This document shows positions 53,887 through 64,000 of a stretch of 64,000 nucleotides of DNA, piece after piece. This DNA comes from Ovis canadensis (lineage: Eukaryota; Chordata; Mammalia; Artiodactyla; Bovidae), in assembly GCF_042477335.2 (NCBI RefSeq), contig NC_091248.1, positions 114,480,501-114,544,500 of the forward strand. Direction: 5' to 3'. The stretch's first letter is position 1. Each line of letters begins with the position of its first letter. The translations under genes were made by a program, and so were the position numbers. Under the pieces are notes generated by a model. It was not told the DNA's origin. It did not search any database and saw only the letters and a program-made list of their open reading frames with translations.

Positions 53887-54454
53887 CCTTTCATGAAATA
53901 TTCCCTTGGTATCTCCAATTTTCTTAAAGATCTCTAGTCTTTCCCATTCTGTTGTTTTCCTCTATTTCTTTGCATTGTTCATTGAAGAATATCTTCTCTC
54001 TCCTTGCTGTTCTTTGGAACTCTGCATTCAGATGGGTGTATCTTTCCCTTTCTCCTTTGCCTTTGCTTCTCTTTTCTCAAGTATTTGTAAGGCCTCCTCA
54101 GACAAGCTTTTTGCCTTCTCACATTTCTTTTTCTTGTGGATGGTTTTGGTTATTGCCTCTGGTACAATATTAAAACCTCCATCCATAGTTCTTCAGGAAC
54201 TCAGTCTATCTGATATAGTCCCTTGAATTTATTTATCCCCTCCACTGTATAATCATAAGGGATTTGATTTAGGTCATACCTGAATGACCTAGTGGTTTTC
54301 CCTATTTCTTCAATTTATATCTGAATTTTGCAATAAGGAGGTCGTGATCTGGTCATGATTAAAAGGATGATGCTTTCCTTTTAATGAGACATATCTTCTT
54401 GTCCCTAGGTGACGCTCCTGATGTTTCATCAACAGATTTCCTCCATCTAGGGTG

Positions 54455-54890
54455 GGGTGTCATTGTCTCTTGCTGCATTTAAAAAAAAACCCCAAACCCT
54501 AGTGGCTTAAAACAACCATATATATTTGTTTATAATTCTGCAATTTGAGCTAGGTCCAGTTGGTGTTTCTTCTGATCTCACCTGAGGTCACTCATGGCTA
54601 CAGTTCTCTGGGGGCCCAAATGGGGTGGGATAGTCCAAGATGGTCTCACTCATCTGTCTGGTGGGTAGCTGGTGTTGTGGACTAGGGTACCTCAGCTCCT
54701 CATGTGGTCTCTCCTGAGGTATAACTCTGGATTACTTTCCATGCTGAGATTGCTAAGCTCTAAGGAGGCAAGCCCCAGCAAGGCAACACCTGTTTCTGCT
54801 TCTCCTGGTTTCATGTTCGATGCCCATTTGGCCCCAGTAGGTCACATGGCCAAGCCCTAGTGTCAGTGTGAGAAAGGGTTGCCCCAAAGC
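54455..54890 (-). mobile_element. ERVL/MaLR-type LTR relic
   Basis: An antisense-looking LTR with ctagtggcttaaaacaacca, ataattctgcaatttgagct, aagatggtctcactcatctg and taggtcacatggccaagccc in the order of a mammalian LTR whose exact family I cannot name. No internal region is present. Confidence 0.6.
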
Positions 54891-54976
54891 CTACATACCC
54901 AGACATGACTCACTGGAGACCATTACTGTAATAATCTACTCTAGGTATGAAGACAGGTGCATTATTTATAGGCTTG

Positions 54977-55171
54977 AAGTAAAGTGAAAGTTGCTCAGTC
55001 ATGTCCGACTCTTTGTCCCCATGGACTATACCGTCCATGGAATTCTTCAGGCAAGAATACTGGAGTGGGTAGCCTTTCCCTTCTCCAGGGGATCTTCCTG
55101 ACCCAGGAATTGAACCAGGGTCTCCTGCATTGCAGGCAGGTTCTTTACCAACTGAGCTATCAGGGAAGCCC
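54977..55171 (-). mobile_element. Bov-tA SINE with perfect TSD
   Basis: An antisense copy (aagttgctcagtcatgtccg to gctatcagggaagccc). It is flanked by a perfect 13-base duplication, atttataggcttg, at 54964-54976 and 55172-55184. Boundaries are exact. Confidence 0.96.
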
Positions 55172-55309
55172 ATTTATAGGCTTGGCTTTTATTAATAATT
55201 TGTTTCATTTAACACATTACATTCTCCAATGACTTGCTGATCACTCTCTAATTAGGTCCTGGTCAGTCCTACAGAGTTTTCTTTAACTTATCTGAACTAA
55301 ACAAGTATA

Positions 55310-55552
55310 TCAGGAGTTGGCAAGCTTTTTGTGTGAAGGGCCAGAGAGTAAATATTTTAGGCTTTCCTTCCTTGTGAGCTATCAAGTCTCTGTTACAACT
55401 ACTCACCTCTCCTTTTGAAGTGTGCGAGAGGCCATAAATAATATGCAAGTGAATGGATGTAAAACTGTGTTCCAATAAAAAACTGTATTTATAAAAAAAC
55501 AGGTGGTGGGCCAGGTTAGGTCTGTGGGACATAGTGTGCTGATTCTTGATCT
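55310..55552 (+). mobile_element. hAT-Charlie-type non-autonomous DNA transposon
   Basis: The left terminus caggagttggcaagcttttt and the complementary right terminus (gtgtgctgattcttgatc) bracket tagtaaatattttaggcttt and gttccaataaaaaactgtat. It is essentially full length and decayed. It is the same family as 24905-25135. Confidence 0.75.
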
Positions 55553-55857
55553 ATATATTAATTCTAGATACCAGAAAAACAGTGCATTCAAGTAGTGCTA
55601 TTTTTCAAACGAAAAATTGAATGTCATCTCTGCAGAATTTGATTTTGTCATGAGAAGTGATTGATCAAGGCATGTTACATGATACTTTTCATCTAATTGC
55701 TTAACATCATAAACAAACTCATAAAATGTTTTCTTATAGAGTCATAAAATGTTTAAGAACTTGGAAAGTGTGTATTTACTGAATAAAATGTCCTAAGTTG
55801 GTTCAGTGAGAGCTGGAGAGGCAATTTATGTAGAAAGCACAGCCTACCACTAGTATA
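55553..55857. other. No recognised gene or repeat
   Basis: A+T-rich unassigned DNA. Confidence 0.5.
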
Positions 55858-56015
55858 TGGCAGGTTGAGTATGTGCAAGTTACCTGACTTCTCCGAGCTT
55901 TAGTTTTCTCATTTGAAAATAGTCCTACCTTATAGTTTTATGAAGTGAAAATGAGTTAGTTCATAGGAAATAGTTAGCATATGACCAGACCATAATAGAT
56001 GCTCAGTTAAAATGT
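55858..56015 (+). mobile_element. MIR SINE relic
   Basis: Sense: gtgcaagttacctgacttct, gagctttagttttctcattt, gaaaatagtcctaccttata and taatagatgctcagttaaaa. Confidence 0.82.
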
Positions 56016-56249
56016 GAAACAAACATCAAAATGTCATAAAATTCTAATTCCCTTAAATAGTAATTTTTGATAAGCCTGGGTACATGATAGGATTTCCAGG
56101 TTCATCGTGTTTAGTTTCAAAAACTTAATTTTCACTTTATTAGAAATAATAGGCAAGTTCAGTAAAGTCAGAGGATACGAAAATCAGTCTACAAAAATGA
56201 GTTGCATTTCTATATGCAAACAACTATCCAAAAAGGAAAATGGAATTCT

Positions 56250-56365
56250 AATGTGGTCCAGTGCTTAGGAATCTGTGCTCTTACTGCTGAAGGCCCAGGT
56301 TCAATCCTGGGTCAGAGAAGTAGGATCCTACAAGCTGTGCAGTGTAGCCAAAAACAAAGAGGAAA
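56250..56365 (+). mobile_element. CHR-type SINE, short form
   Basis: Sense, strongly decayed: tctaatgtggtccagtgctt, ggttcaatcctgggtcagag, and a short A-rich end. It is nested in L1. Confidence 0.75.
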
Positions 56366-57257
56366 TTAAGAAAACAATTCCATTTGCAATAGTGTAAAAA
56401 AGAATAGGATATTTAGGAATAAAGTTAACAACCAAAGTGGTGAAATCTTGTACACTAAAAACTACAAATCATTGATAAAAGAAATACAGATGGAAAGATG
56501 TCCCACATTCACAGACTGGAAAAATTAATATTGTTGGACTGTCCCTATTTACCAAAATGATCTATGGATTCAATGTAATTCTTATTAAAATCCCAAAGAC
56601 ATTTTTACAGGAATAGAAAAACAATCTTAAAGTTCATTTGGAACCATAGACCCTGAGTAGCCAAAGCAGTTTTGAGCAAGAAGAACAAAGCTCCCTGATT
56701 TTAAAAACATGTTATGAAGTTACCATCATCAAAACAGTATAGTACTGGCATAAAAACAGACATTCAGACAGACTGTGGAACAGAATAAAAGAAATTAGAA
56801 ATGAACTCTGGCATATACGTATGCTCAACTAATATTTGACAGAGGAGCCAAGAAGACTCAATGTGGAAAAGATAGTCTTCAATTAACAGTGTTGGGAAAA
56901 CTAGATATCCCTGTGTAAAAGAATAAGATTGAATTCTCATCTCACACTATATACAAAACTCAACTCAAAATGGATTAAAGACTTAAAGCCCCAGTGCAAT
57001 AAGACTCCGAGAAAATACAGGGAAAGAGCTTCTAACACTGGTTTCTGAAATAGTTTCTTTGATATAGTATCACAAGCACAGGCAACAAAAGCAAAACAAG
57101 ATTAAGTGTGGCCACATCAAACTAAAAAGCTTCTGCACAGCAAAAGAAACCATCAACAAAATGAAAGGTCAGCCTACGCAATAGGAGAAAATATTTGCAG
57201 ACCATATAGCTGATAAGGGGTTAATATTCAAATATATAAGGAACTATATAACTCAAT

Positions 57258-57465
57258 GGGATCTTCCTGGTGGCTCAGGCAGTAAAGCCTTTAATGCGGG
57301 TAGACCTGGGTTCAATCCCTGGGTCGGGAAGATTCCCTGGAGAAGGAAATGGCAACCCACTCCAGTACTCTTGCCTGGAAAACACCATGGATGGAGGAGC
57401 CTGGCAGGCTACAGTCCATGGGGTTGCAAAGAGTAGGACATGACTGAGTGACTTCACTTTCTTTC
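57258..57465 (+). mobile_element. Bov-tA SINE
   Basis: A sense copy: gggatcttcctggtggctca to catgactgagtgacttcact. The host string ataactcaat recurs on both sides (about 57247 and 57466). Confidence 0.93.
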
Positions 57466-57479
57466 TATAACTCAATAGC

Positions 57480-57513
57480 GGGAAAAAAAAACAAAAACAA
57501 CAACAACAACAAA
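57480..57513. repeat. A/CAA-rich simple tract
   Basis: A run of A followed by (CAA)n within the L1, the expanded form of the usual A-rich spot at this L1 position. Confidence 0.8.
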
Positions 57514-57650
57514 CCACCCAAATAATTTGATTTTAAAAATGGGCAAATTCCCAAATAATTTGATAAAAAATGTCTGAATAGACATTTTTCCAAAGAAGAC
57601 ATACACATGGCCACCATATATATGAAAAAGAGCTCAATGTCACTAATCAT

Positions 57651-57871
57651 CATTTTTGTTGTTTAGTCACTAAGTTGTATCCAACTCCTTTGTGACCCCA
57701 TAGACTGTAGCCTGCAAGGCTTCTCTGTTCATGAGATTTCCTATGGAAGAATACTGGAGTGAATTGCCATTTCCTACTCCAGGGGATCCTCCTGACATAG
57801 GGATTGAACCTGTGTCTCTTGAGTCTCTTGCATTGGCAGGCACATTCTTTACAACTAAGCCACCTGGGAAG
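57651..57871 (-). mobile_element. Bov-tA SINE
   Basis: An antisense copy: tgttgtttagtcactaagtt to ctaagccacctgggaagc. L1 text continues on both sides (cactaatcatca, then taatcaaggaactgcaaatc). Confidence 0.92.
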
Positions 57872-58505
57872 CATCCCTAATCAAGGAACTGCAAATCAAA
57901 ACCACAATGAGATATCACCTTAACACCAGTTGGGATGGCTGTTATCAAAACAAAACCTCATAAAGGACAAATGTTGGTAAGGATGTGGAGAAAAGGGAAC
58001 CCTTATTATTTGTGAGAACGTAAATTCATGCAACTATTACGGAAAACAACATTGAGGTTCCTTAAAATATTAAAAATAGAATTACCATTTGATTCAGTGA
58101 TTCCATTTCTGGGTATATAACCAATGAAAGTAAAACCAAGATCTCAAAGAGATAGTTGAATGATAGTTGAATGCACTCCCACATTCCTTGCAGCATTATT
58201 CATGATAGCCAAGACATGGAGACAACTTAAATATCTGTTGCTATACAAATGGACAAAGAAAATGTGATATAGGGGTAATATTATTTAGCCCTGGAAAAAG
58301 GAAATTCTGCCATTTGCGGCAAGATAGGTGTTACGCTAAGTGAAATGTCAGAAACAAGTCGTGTGTAGAATTAAAAGGATTCAAATTCACAGTAGCAGAG
58401 ACAGAATGGAGACTGCCAACCCCTAGGGGAGGCGAAAGTGGGGAGGTGTTGGCTAAAGGTTACAATGTTCATATTATGCAAAATAAATCAGTTAGGCAGA
58501 TCTAC

Positions 58506-59050
58506 TTTTTATAATGTCATCTTTTCACTGAAGTATAGCTGACTCACAGTGTTGTGCCAGTCTTTACTGTATGGCAAAGTGGCTGAGTTATCCACAGTCA
58601 TCTCATGTGCAGTCATCTCTGACTCTTTGCGACCCCATGGACTACACAGCACGCCAGGCTTCCCTGTCTTTCAGTATCTCCCGGAATTTGCTCAGACTCA
58701 TGTCCATTGAGTCAATGATGCCATCCAACCATCTCATCCTCTTTTACCCCCTTTTCCTCCTGTTCTCAGTCTTTCCCAGCATCAGGGTCTTTTCCAATGA
58801 GTTGGCTCTTCACATTGGGTGGTCAAAGCATTGGAACTTCAGCATCAGTCCTTCCAATGAATACTCAAGGTTGATTTCCTTTAGGATTGCCTGGTTTGAT
58901 GTAGACATTCTTTTTGATTATGGTTTATCACAGGATATTGAACATATTTCCCAGTGCTATACAGTAAGACTTTATTGTTTATCCATCATATATATAATAG
59001 CTTGCACCTGCTAATCCTGAACTCCCAGCCCTTCCCTCCCCCATAAATTT
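58506..59050 (-). mobile_element. L1 3' end, artiodactyl type, split by BovB
   Basis: Left: cttttcactgaagtatagct, gtatggcaaagtggctgagt. Right: gattatggtttatcacagga, cagtgctatacagtaagact, tatataatagcttgcacctg. The BovB at 58603-58898 lies between. Confidence 0.83.
58603..58898 (-). mobile_element. BovB LINE 3' end, truncated
   Basis: An antisense copy, tgcagtcatctctgactctt to gattgcctggtttgatgt. It lacks the usual repeated cagtt tail at its 3' end. About 295 bases. Confidence 0.92.
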
Positions 59051-59194
59051 TCTGTTATGCAAAATAAGTTCTGTAGACCTATTATTAAGAAAAAGAGGTA
59101 CCAGGGCTGCTAGGCTTCCTTGAACTTTCTGCAAGGGAGCACCGAGGTATAAGCTCTGGTTTTGGAAGAGAATAGTTTTTCTTCTTCATTTAAT

Positions 59195-59325
59195 TTGAAG
59201 GAGTGTGGGCTCTAAAATCAAACAGAACTATTGGCTGTGAGCAAGTTATTTAACTTTATACTCTCTTTTCCTTAACATATATCTTTAACATGATTATTAT
59301 GAAAATTGAAAAAGATAATATAAAA
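59195..59325 (+). mobile_element. MIR SINE relic
   Basis: Sense: gtgtgggctctaaaatcaaa, ggctgtgagcaagttattta and atgattattatgaaaattga in MIR order. Confidence 0.65.
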
Positions 59326-59540
59326 GGGCCGTTTCCTTGCTGGCTCAGTCAGTAAAGAGTCCGCTTGCAATGAAGGAGACCCAAGTTCAATCCCTGGGTT
59401 GGGAAGATCCCCTGGAGAAGGAAATGGCAACCCACTCTAGTATTCTTGCCTGGGAAATCCCATGGACAGAGGAGCCTGCGAGGGTAACAGTCCATGGGGT
59501 TGCAAACAGTTGGACACGACTGAGCACCTAAACCACCACC
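59326..59540 (+). mobile_element. Bov-tA SINE
   Basis: A sense copy: gggccgtttccttgctggct to acacgactgagcacctaaac. It is full length. Confidence 0.93.
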
Positions 59541-60350
59541 AGAGTAAAAAGTTCTCAGCACAACTCCTAGCTGTAACACAATATTTATTTATTAAAATTC
59601 TACTAGTAAAATTAAATTAACTTAGATCGAGTACTTTCAAGCCTACTGAAATTGGACTCACAATTCACCAACAGGGGTACATGGCTAGACTTGGTGGGTG
59701 TGCATAAACATATAGGACATTATTAAATATCAAGAAGATACACAGATATCGGATACAGCCTTAGATTTGTTAGAAAAACCTTAGAAAAACACAGCTTCTT
59801 TTTAAAAAGAAAGTTATCTAATAGTGTCTTCAAAATCAGCATCCAGTGGCTAAGAATTGTCTATACATTATTTTTCTTTGTGTGATAAGATGCTGTGGCC
59901 TGTCAACACTGCCAGACCTGTGACCCATCGTTCTACCCAAATGATGCGAATGAGGCTGCTCTGCTGCAGCTGCTGAATGCGTAGAAGTTGCTAGGGTGGC
60001 CAGACCATCCTTTGTGTCGCTACTCTATTTACAGCTGTGTTTTAGTATAGACTACAAATAGCTCAGTGACCTGCATTTGACCCCATGGTCAGCGTTTCCT
60101 CAGCATGTAATTGATTTCAGTCTGTAAGTTCAGTGGTACTTTTGAGGCTGCTTGGCCAATATTTGAGTACAATGACACTTAGGTGTAGCCCCACGATCCT
60201 AATAGCCAGTAATCCTTTAGCTAGGATTTACTAAAACAAAGTTTATCTTGCATTTGACTGTATAATGATTTGACCTTAGTGGTTCAGAGCAAATACAGTG
60301 AAAGTCTGCTATGTATCAGGTGTTCCTAAAGCTGCTGATAAATTCTACTG
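59541..60350. other. No recognised gene or repeat
   Basis: Unassigned DNA. It has a CT-rich patch near 59955-59980 (gctgctctgctgcagctgct) but no coding frame of note. Absence of repeats makes it one of the better candidates for unique, possibly regulatory, sequence. Confidence 0.5.
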
Positions 60351-60384
60351 TGTGTGCTAAGTCTCTTCAGTCGTGTCTGACTCT
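60351..60384 (-). mobile_element. 34-bp SINE end fragment (Bov-A/Bov-tA type)
   Basis: tgtgtgctaagtctcttcag and tcgtgtctgactct are exactly the antisense 3' end of a Bov SINE and nothing else of it. It is either an extreme 5' truncation or a deletion remnant. CpG and sequence are well kept. Confidence 0.8.
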
Positions 60385-60883
60385 AGAAAAATATCCTATG
60401 GCAGACGTGTGATGATCCAGTTAGTGTCTGGGGAAGATGGTGGATCTAAAACAGGAGATGGTTTGTTGGCACAAGGGTGGCTGTTCCCGAGTTGGTGGTA
60501 CACCCGGTGCAGTAGCAAATCCATATCCAAAGCACTGATACCTCCATAGGACAGCAGAGATGAGAAGGCACCTTTTCTCCCAGAGGGCTCTCCTGATATA
60601 GGAGACTGCCAGGCAGAAGCCAGCAGGGACACAGCTGGACTAGAGCCATCCCTGTGACCTGCGCCATAAGCATGAGATTTATCACATATCTCCCCAAATT
60701 CCTTGCATGTTCCCCTCACTCAGGAATTCAAAGGGCTTGGACAAGTCTCAAGCCTCAGCAATTCAGCTATGAGGACTGTAACCATGAGTTGCTGCTGGAG
60801 ACCATGGAAATACTGTCCACAGCCATTGATGGGACAATCCTAATCCTATCCTATTTTCCCTAATCCTTCAGGGAAAAATCCTA
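60385..60883. other. No recognised gene or repeat
   Basis: Unassigned DNA with minus frames of 83 and 107 codons (60396-60719, 60446-60697) in different frames and no domains. Confidence 0.45.
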
Positions 60884-61200
60884 ATAATGAAGGGTCATAG
60901 TTCAGCTGGTAAAGAATCAGCCTGCAGTGCAGGAGACCCCGGTTCAATTCCTGGGTCAGGAAGACCCCCGACAGAAGGGATAGGCTTCCCACTCCAGTAT
61001 TCTTGGGCTTCCCTGGTGGCTCAGATGGTAAAGAATCTGCGTGTAATGCAGGAGACCTGGGTTCAATCCCTGGGTTGGGAAGAGCCCCCAGAGGTGGGCA
61101 TGGCAACCTACTCCAGTATTGTCTGGAGAATCCCCATGGACAGAGAAGCCTGGTGGGCTCCTGTCCATAGAATTGCAGAGTTGGACACAACTAAGTGAAT
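60884..61200 (+). mobile_element. Bov-tA dimer SINE
   Basis: The sense dimer has a first tRNA-like unit (gggtcatagttcagctggta, ccccggttcaattcctgggt). A second complete unit follows from ggcttccctggtggctcaga to gttggacacaactaagtgaa. It is the same dimer type as 10149-10448. Confidence 0.92.
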
Positions 61201-61414
61201 ATACACATCATTCTTACCAGTGTTACATCTTTGGAACCGCTATTCTATCTTAATCGTTTTATCCAGAACATAACTTTGAAGCTTATCTTTAAATTCTCTC
61301 GGGTGTCCAGTTTTGCTGTTGCACGTGTCAGCAGCTTGTTTACTTTCTCTCCAGGAAGCCACCCTTGATGACATCTTGTTTAGAGGCTTTTTGTTTTTCT
61401 CTTTATTGTCTTGT
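61201..61414. other. No recognised gene or repeat
   Basis: Unassigned DNA before the MER5 relic. Confidence 0.5.
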
Positions 61415-61545
61415 ACAAACTCATGTGCATTAGATTCACCTGGAGGGCTCAGTGTAACAGACTGCTGGGCCCGGGCTGGACATTTCTATCAAGTTTCCAG
61501 GTTACAGTTGCTAGTTTAGGGGCCACATTTTGAGAATAACTGATC
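61415..61545 (+). mobile_element. MER5-type hAT-Charlie relic
   Basis: Sense: gtgcattagattcacctgga, cagactgctgggcccgggct, ccacattttgagaataactg. These are diagnostic MER5 blocks. Confidence 0.75.
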
Positions 61546-61935
61546 TTACAGAAAGAGGACAAAATCTAACAGTCTGATATATTGTGAAAGGATTAATGAG
61601 GTTTAGCTTGATGCTATTCTAACACATATTAAGATCCTGACACTCCGATGTTTCCCAGTTACAGCCTGCTCATAAAACTCATCATTTGTTACAAACAGTG
61701 TGTACTGGGAAACTGACAGATGAGCAGAACCTCTCAATGAGATGAGTAGTATAGTTTATTTCAGTTAAATCTTTCCTAGTCTTATTTTCTTTCTAGAAGT
61801 GGAATAAGGGGGGGAAATTCAGATTAAAGTTTAAGGCAAAGTAGCAATACAGTTATAAAGAAGACTAGAGGAGGAAGGTGATAATAACCCAAAGTAACCA
61901 AGGGAAGAGAAAAATGAAAAACCCTGACACGTTGG
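61546..61935. other. Intergenic DNA, no recognised feature
   Basis: Non-repetitive DNA just downstream of the candidate minus-strand transcript end. Confidence 0.5.
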
Positions 61936-62467
61936 CTGTAGCACAATTCAAGTTTATTCCATTTGTTCTTGCAACACAAAACTTAAACACAGTATTATTT
62001 AGCATTCTGATGTACATGAACTAGGATAATATGAGAAACCCAACTGTGTCAAATGTATTACACTGTGGAAAAAATGAACTCAAATATATCAAAATGCACA
62101 AAGCACTAGTCTTCCTCCATTACTGCTTAGAAAGATATGATTGTTTCTCCATTTACAAAATAGAATCAGGACAATTTAAATTTTTTAAAATTTTGCATGC
62201 AAACACTGCAATTGCTTATGTAGGAGGGCACTCTCACCAGCTTCTTCTATACACAATCGAGTATACAATATTGCATGGAAGAAAACAGCAGCTTAGTTGA
62301 AGTTTTAGGGGAAAAAAATCAAATAGGTACATATAGATTTGAAATCCATTATTTGGGGGAAGGAAATCAATGAATGAAGGGCCTGCTTGCTGGCAGCTTC
62401 CACCCATGGCATCCACCTACTTCTCCTTCAGGCCCCACTGGGTTTAGAAGGTGAGCTGTGCAGAGAA
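61936..62467 (-). other. Candidate 3' UTR of a minus-strand gene
   Basis: Repeat-free DNA downstream of the stop at 62468-62470, ending with a polyadenylation signal. It reads as ordinary A+T-rich 3' UTR. The absence of transposons over this length is notable in this window and fits purifying selection, though it does not prove it. Confidence 0.45.
61953..61958 (-). terminator. Polyadenylation signal AATAAA (minus strand)
   Basis: The plus text agtttattcc gives AATAAA on the minus strand. Cleavage would be expected about 10-30 bases further left, near 61930-61943. Confidence 0.5.

Positions 62468-64000
<1,533 letters not shown>

Larger units (their letters stand above)
52058..54345 (-). mobile_element. 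BovB LINE, longest copy in the window
   Basis: Antisense from the 3' end (gttgttgttcaatcactcag) through the reverse transcriptase into the endonuclease-RT linker and part of the endonuclease (tttcccattctgttgttttc, ctttggaactctgcattcag). It ends near ataaggaggtcgtgatctgg. A Bov-tA at 53131-53351 splits it. It is about 2 kb of a roughly 3.2-kb element. It has many frameshifts; the longest open piece is the linker at 53476-53886. Confidence 0.92.
56130..58500 (+). mobile_element. L1 ORF2 C-terminal half and 3' region, sense, with nested SINEs
   Basis: The longest sense L1 here: atgagttgcatttctatatg near 56198, tccctgattttaaaaacatg near 56692, actcaaaatggattaaagac near 56963, cttctgcacagcaaaagaaa near 57129, caccttaacaccagttggga near 57916 and ctgggtatataaccaatgaa near 58110. 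Three SINEs split it (56250, 57258, 57651). Many stops exclude a functional ORF2. Confidence 0.9.

Noticed and set aside
59885..60010. Processed pseudogene suggested by the gctgctctgctgcagctgct stretch
   Set aside because: No continuous reading frame, poly-A tail or target duplication could be found.

Overview
The window is nuclear DNA from a ruminant, almost certainly a bovid (cattle, sheep, goat or a close relative). The evidence is the repeat content. There are many copies of the RTE-type LINE BovB and of the tRNA-derived SINEs that borrow its 3' end (Bov-tA monomers, Bov-tA dimers, Bov-A2). There are also cetartiodactyl CHR-type SINEs, an artiodactyl/bovine-type L1 3' end, and older mammalian L1, L2, MIR, MaLR/MLT1, Tigger and hAT-Charlie relics. 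No bacterial, phage, plasmid or CRISPR feature is present. Almost all open frames in the window are chance frames or pieces of transposons, and no complete protein-coding gene is visible.

Layout. 1-5.3 kb: L1 end, Bov-tA copies, a CpG-retaining segment of unknown (possibly LTR) origin, and non-repeat DNA. 5.3-8.1 kb: an old L1 holding a CHR SINE, then a BovB, which itself holds a young L1 3' end. 8.1-13 kb: L1 and BovB pieces in otherwise unassigned DNA. 13-16 kb: a long antisense L1 relic. 16-20 kb: an MLT1 LTR, a CHR SINE, a MIR, and the largest quiet stretch. 20.4-24.3 kb: L1 fragments in alternating orientation with SINEs and a small GC-rich insert. 24.5-28.7 kb: L2, hAT and LTR relics, including a long L2 reverse-transcriptase remnant. 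28.7-34.2 kb: mostly non-repeat DNA with young SINEs. 34.2-35.3 kb: a rearranged BovB flanked by an inverted duplication. 36.8-39.9 kb: L1, Tigger and SINE nests. 42.3-45.9 kb: an L1MB-type 3' region broken by SINEs, BovB and an LTR. 46.6-50.1 kb: L2, MLT1, and a CHR SINE split by an LTR. 50.7-55.6 kb: a hAT inside an L1, the longest BovB, and an LTR relic. 56.1-59.1 kb: an L1 ORF2 relic hit by several SINEs. 59.3-61.6 kb: SINEs and a MER5 relic.

The most gene-like part is the right end (about 61.94-64 kb). On the minus strand it has a splice acceptor, a short CpG-rich open segment ending in a stop, and a polyadenylation signal, with a second possible polyadenylation signal further upstream. 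It reads as the 3' end of a gene entering from beyond the right edge; I do not recognise which gene.

I found no convincing previously undescribed functional system. The best novel material is structural. It includes the 69-bp inverted duplication around a BovB fragment, the 148-bp GC-rich insert with a target-site duplication, and a 40-bp L1 insertion with a perfect 15-bp duplication. It also includes a hAT element inside a younger-looking L1, and a duplicated 62-bp L1 segment abutting two different BovB-type ends. Family names rest on memory of consensus sequences, so element boundaries are accurate to roughly 5-20 bases unless target-site duplications are given.
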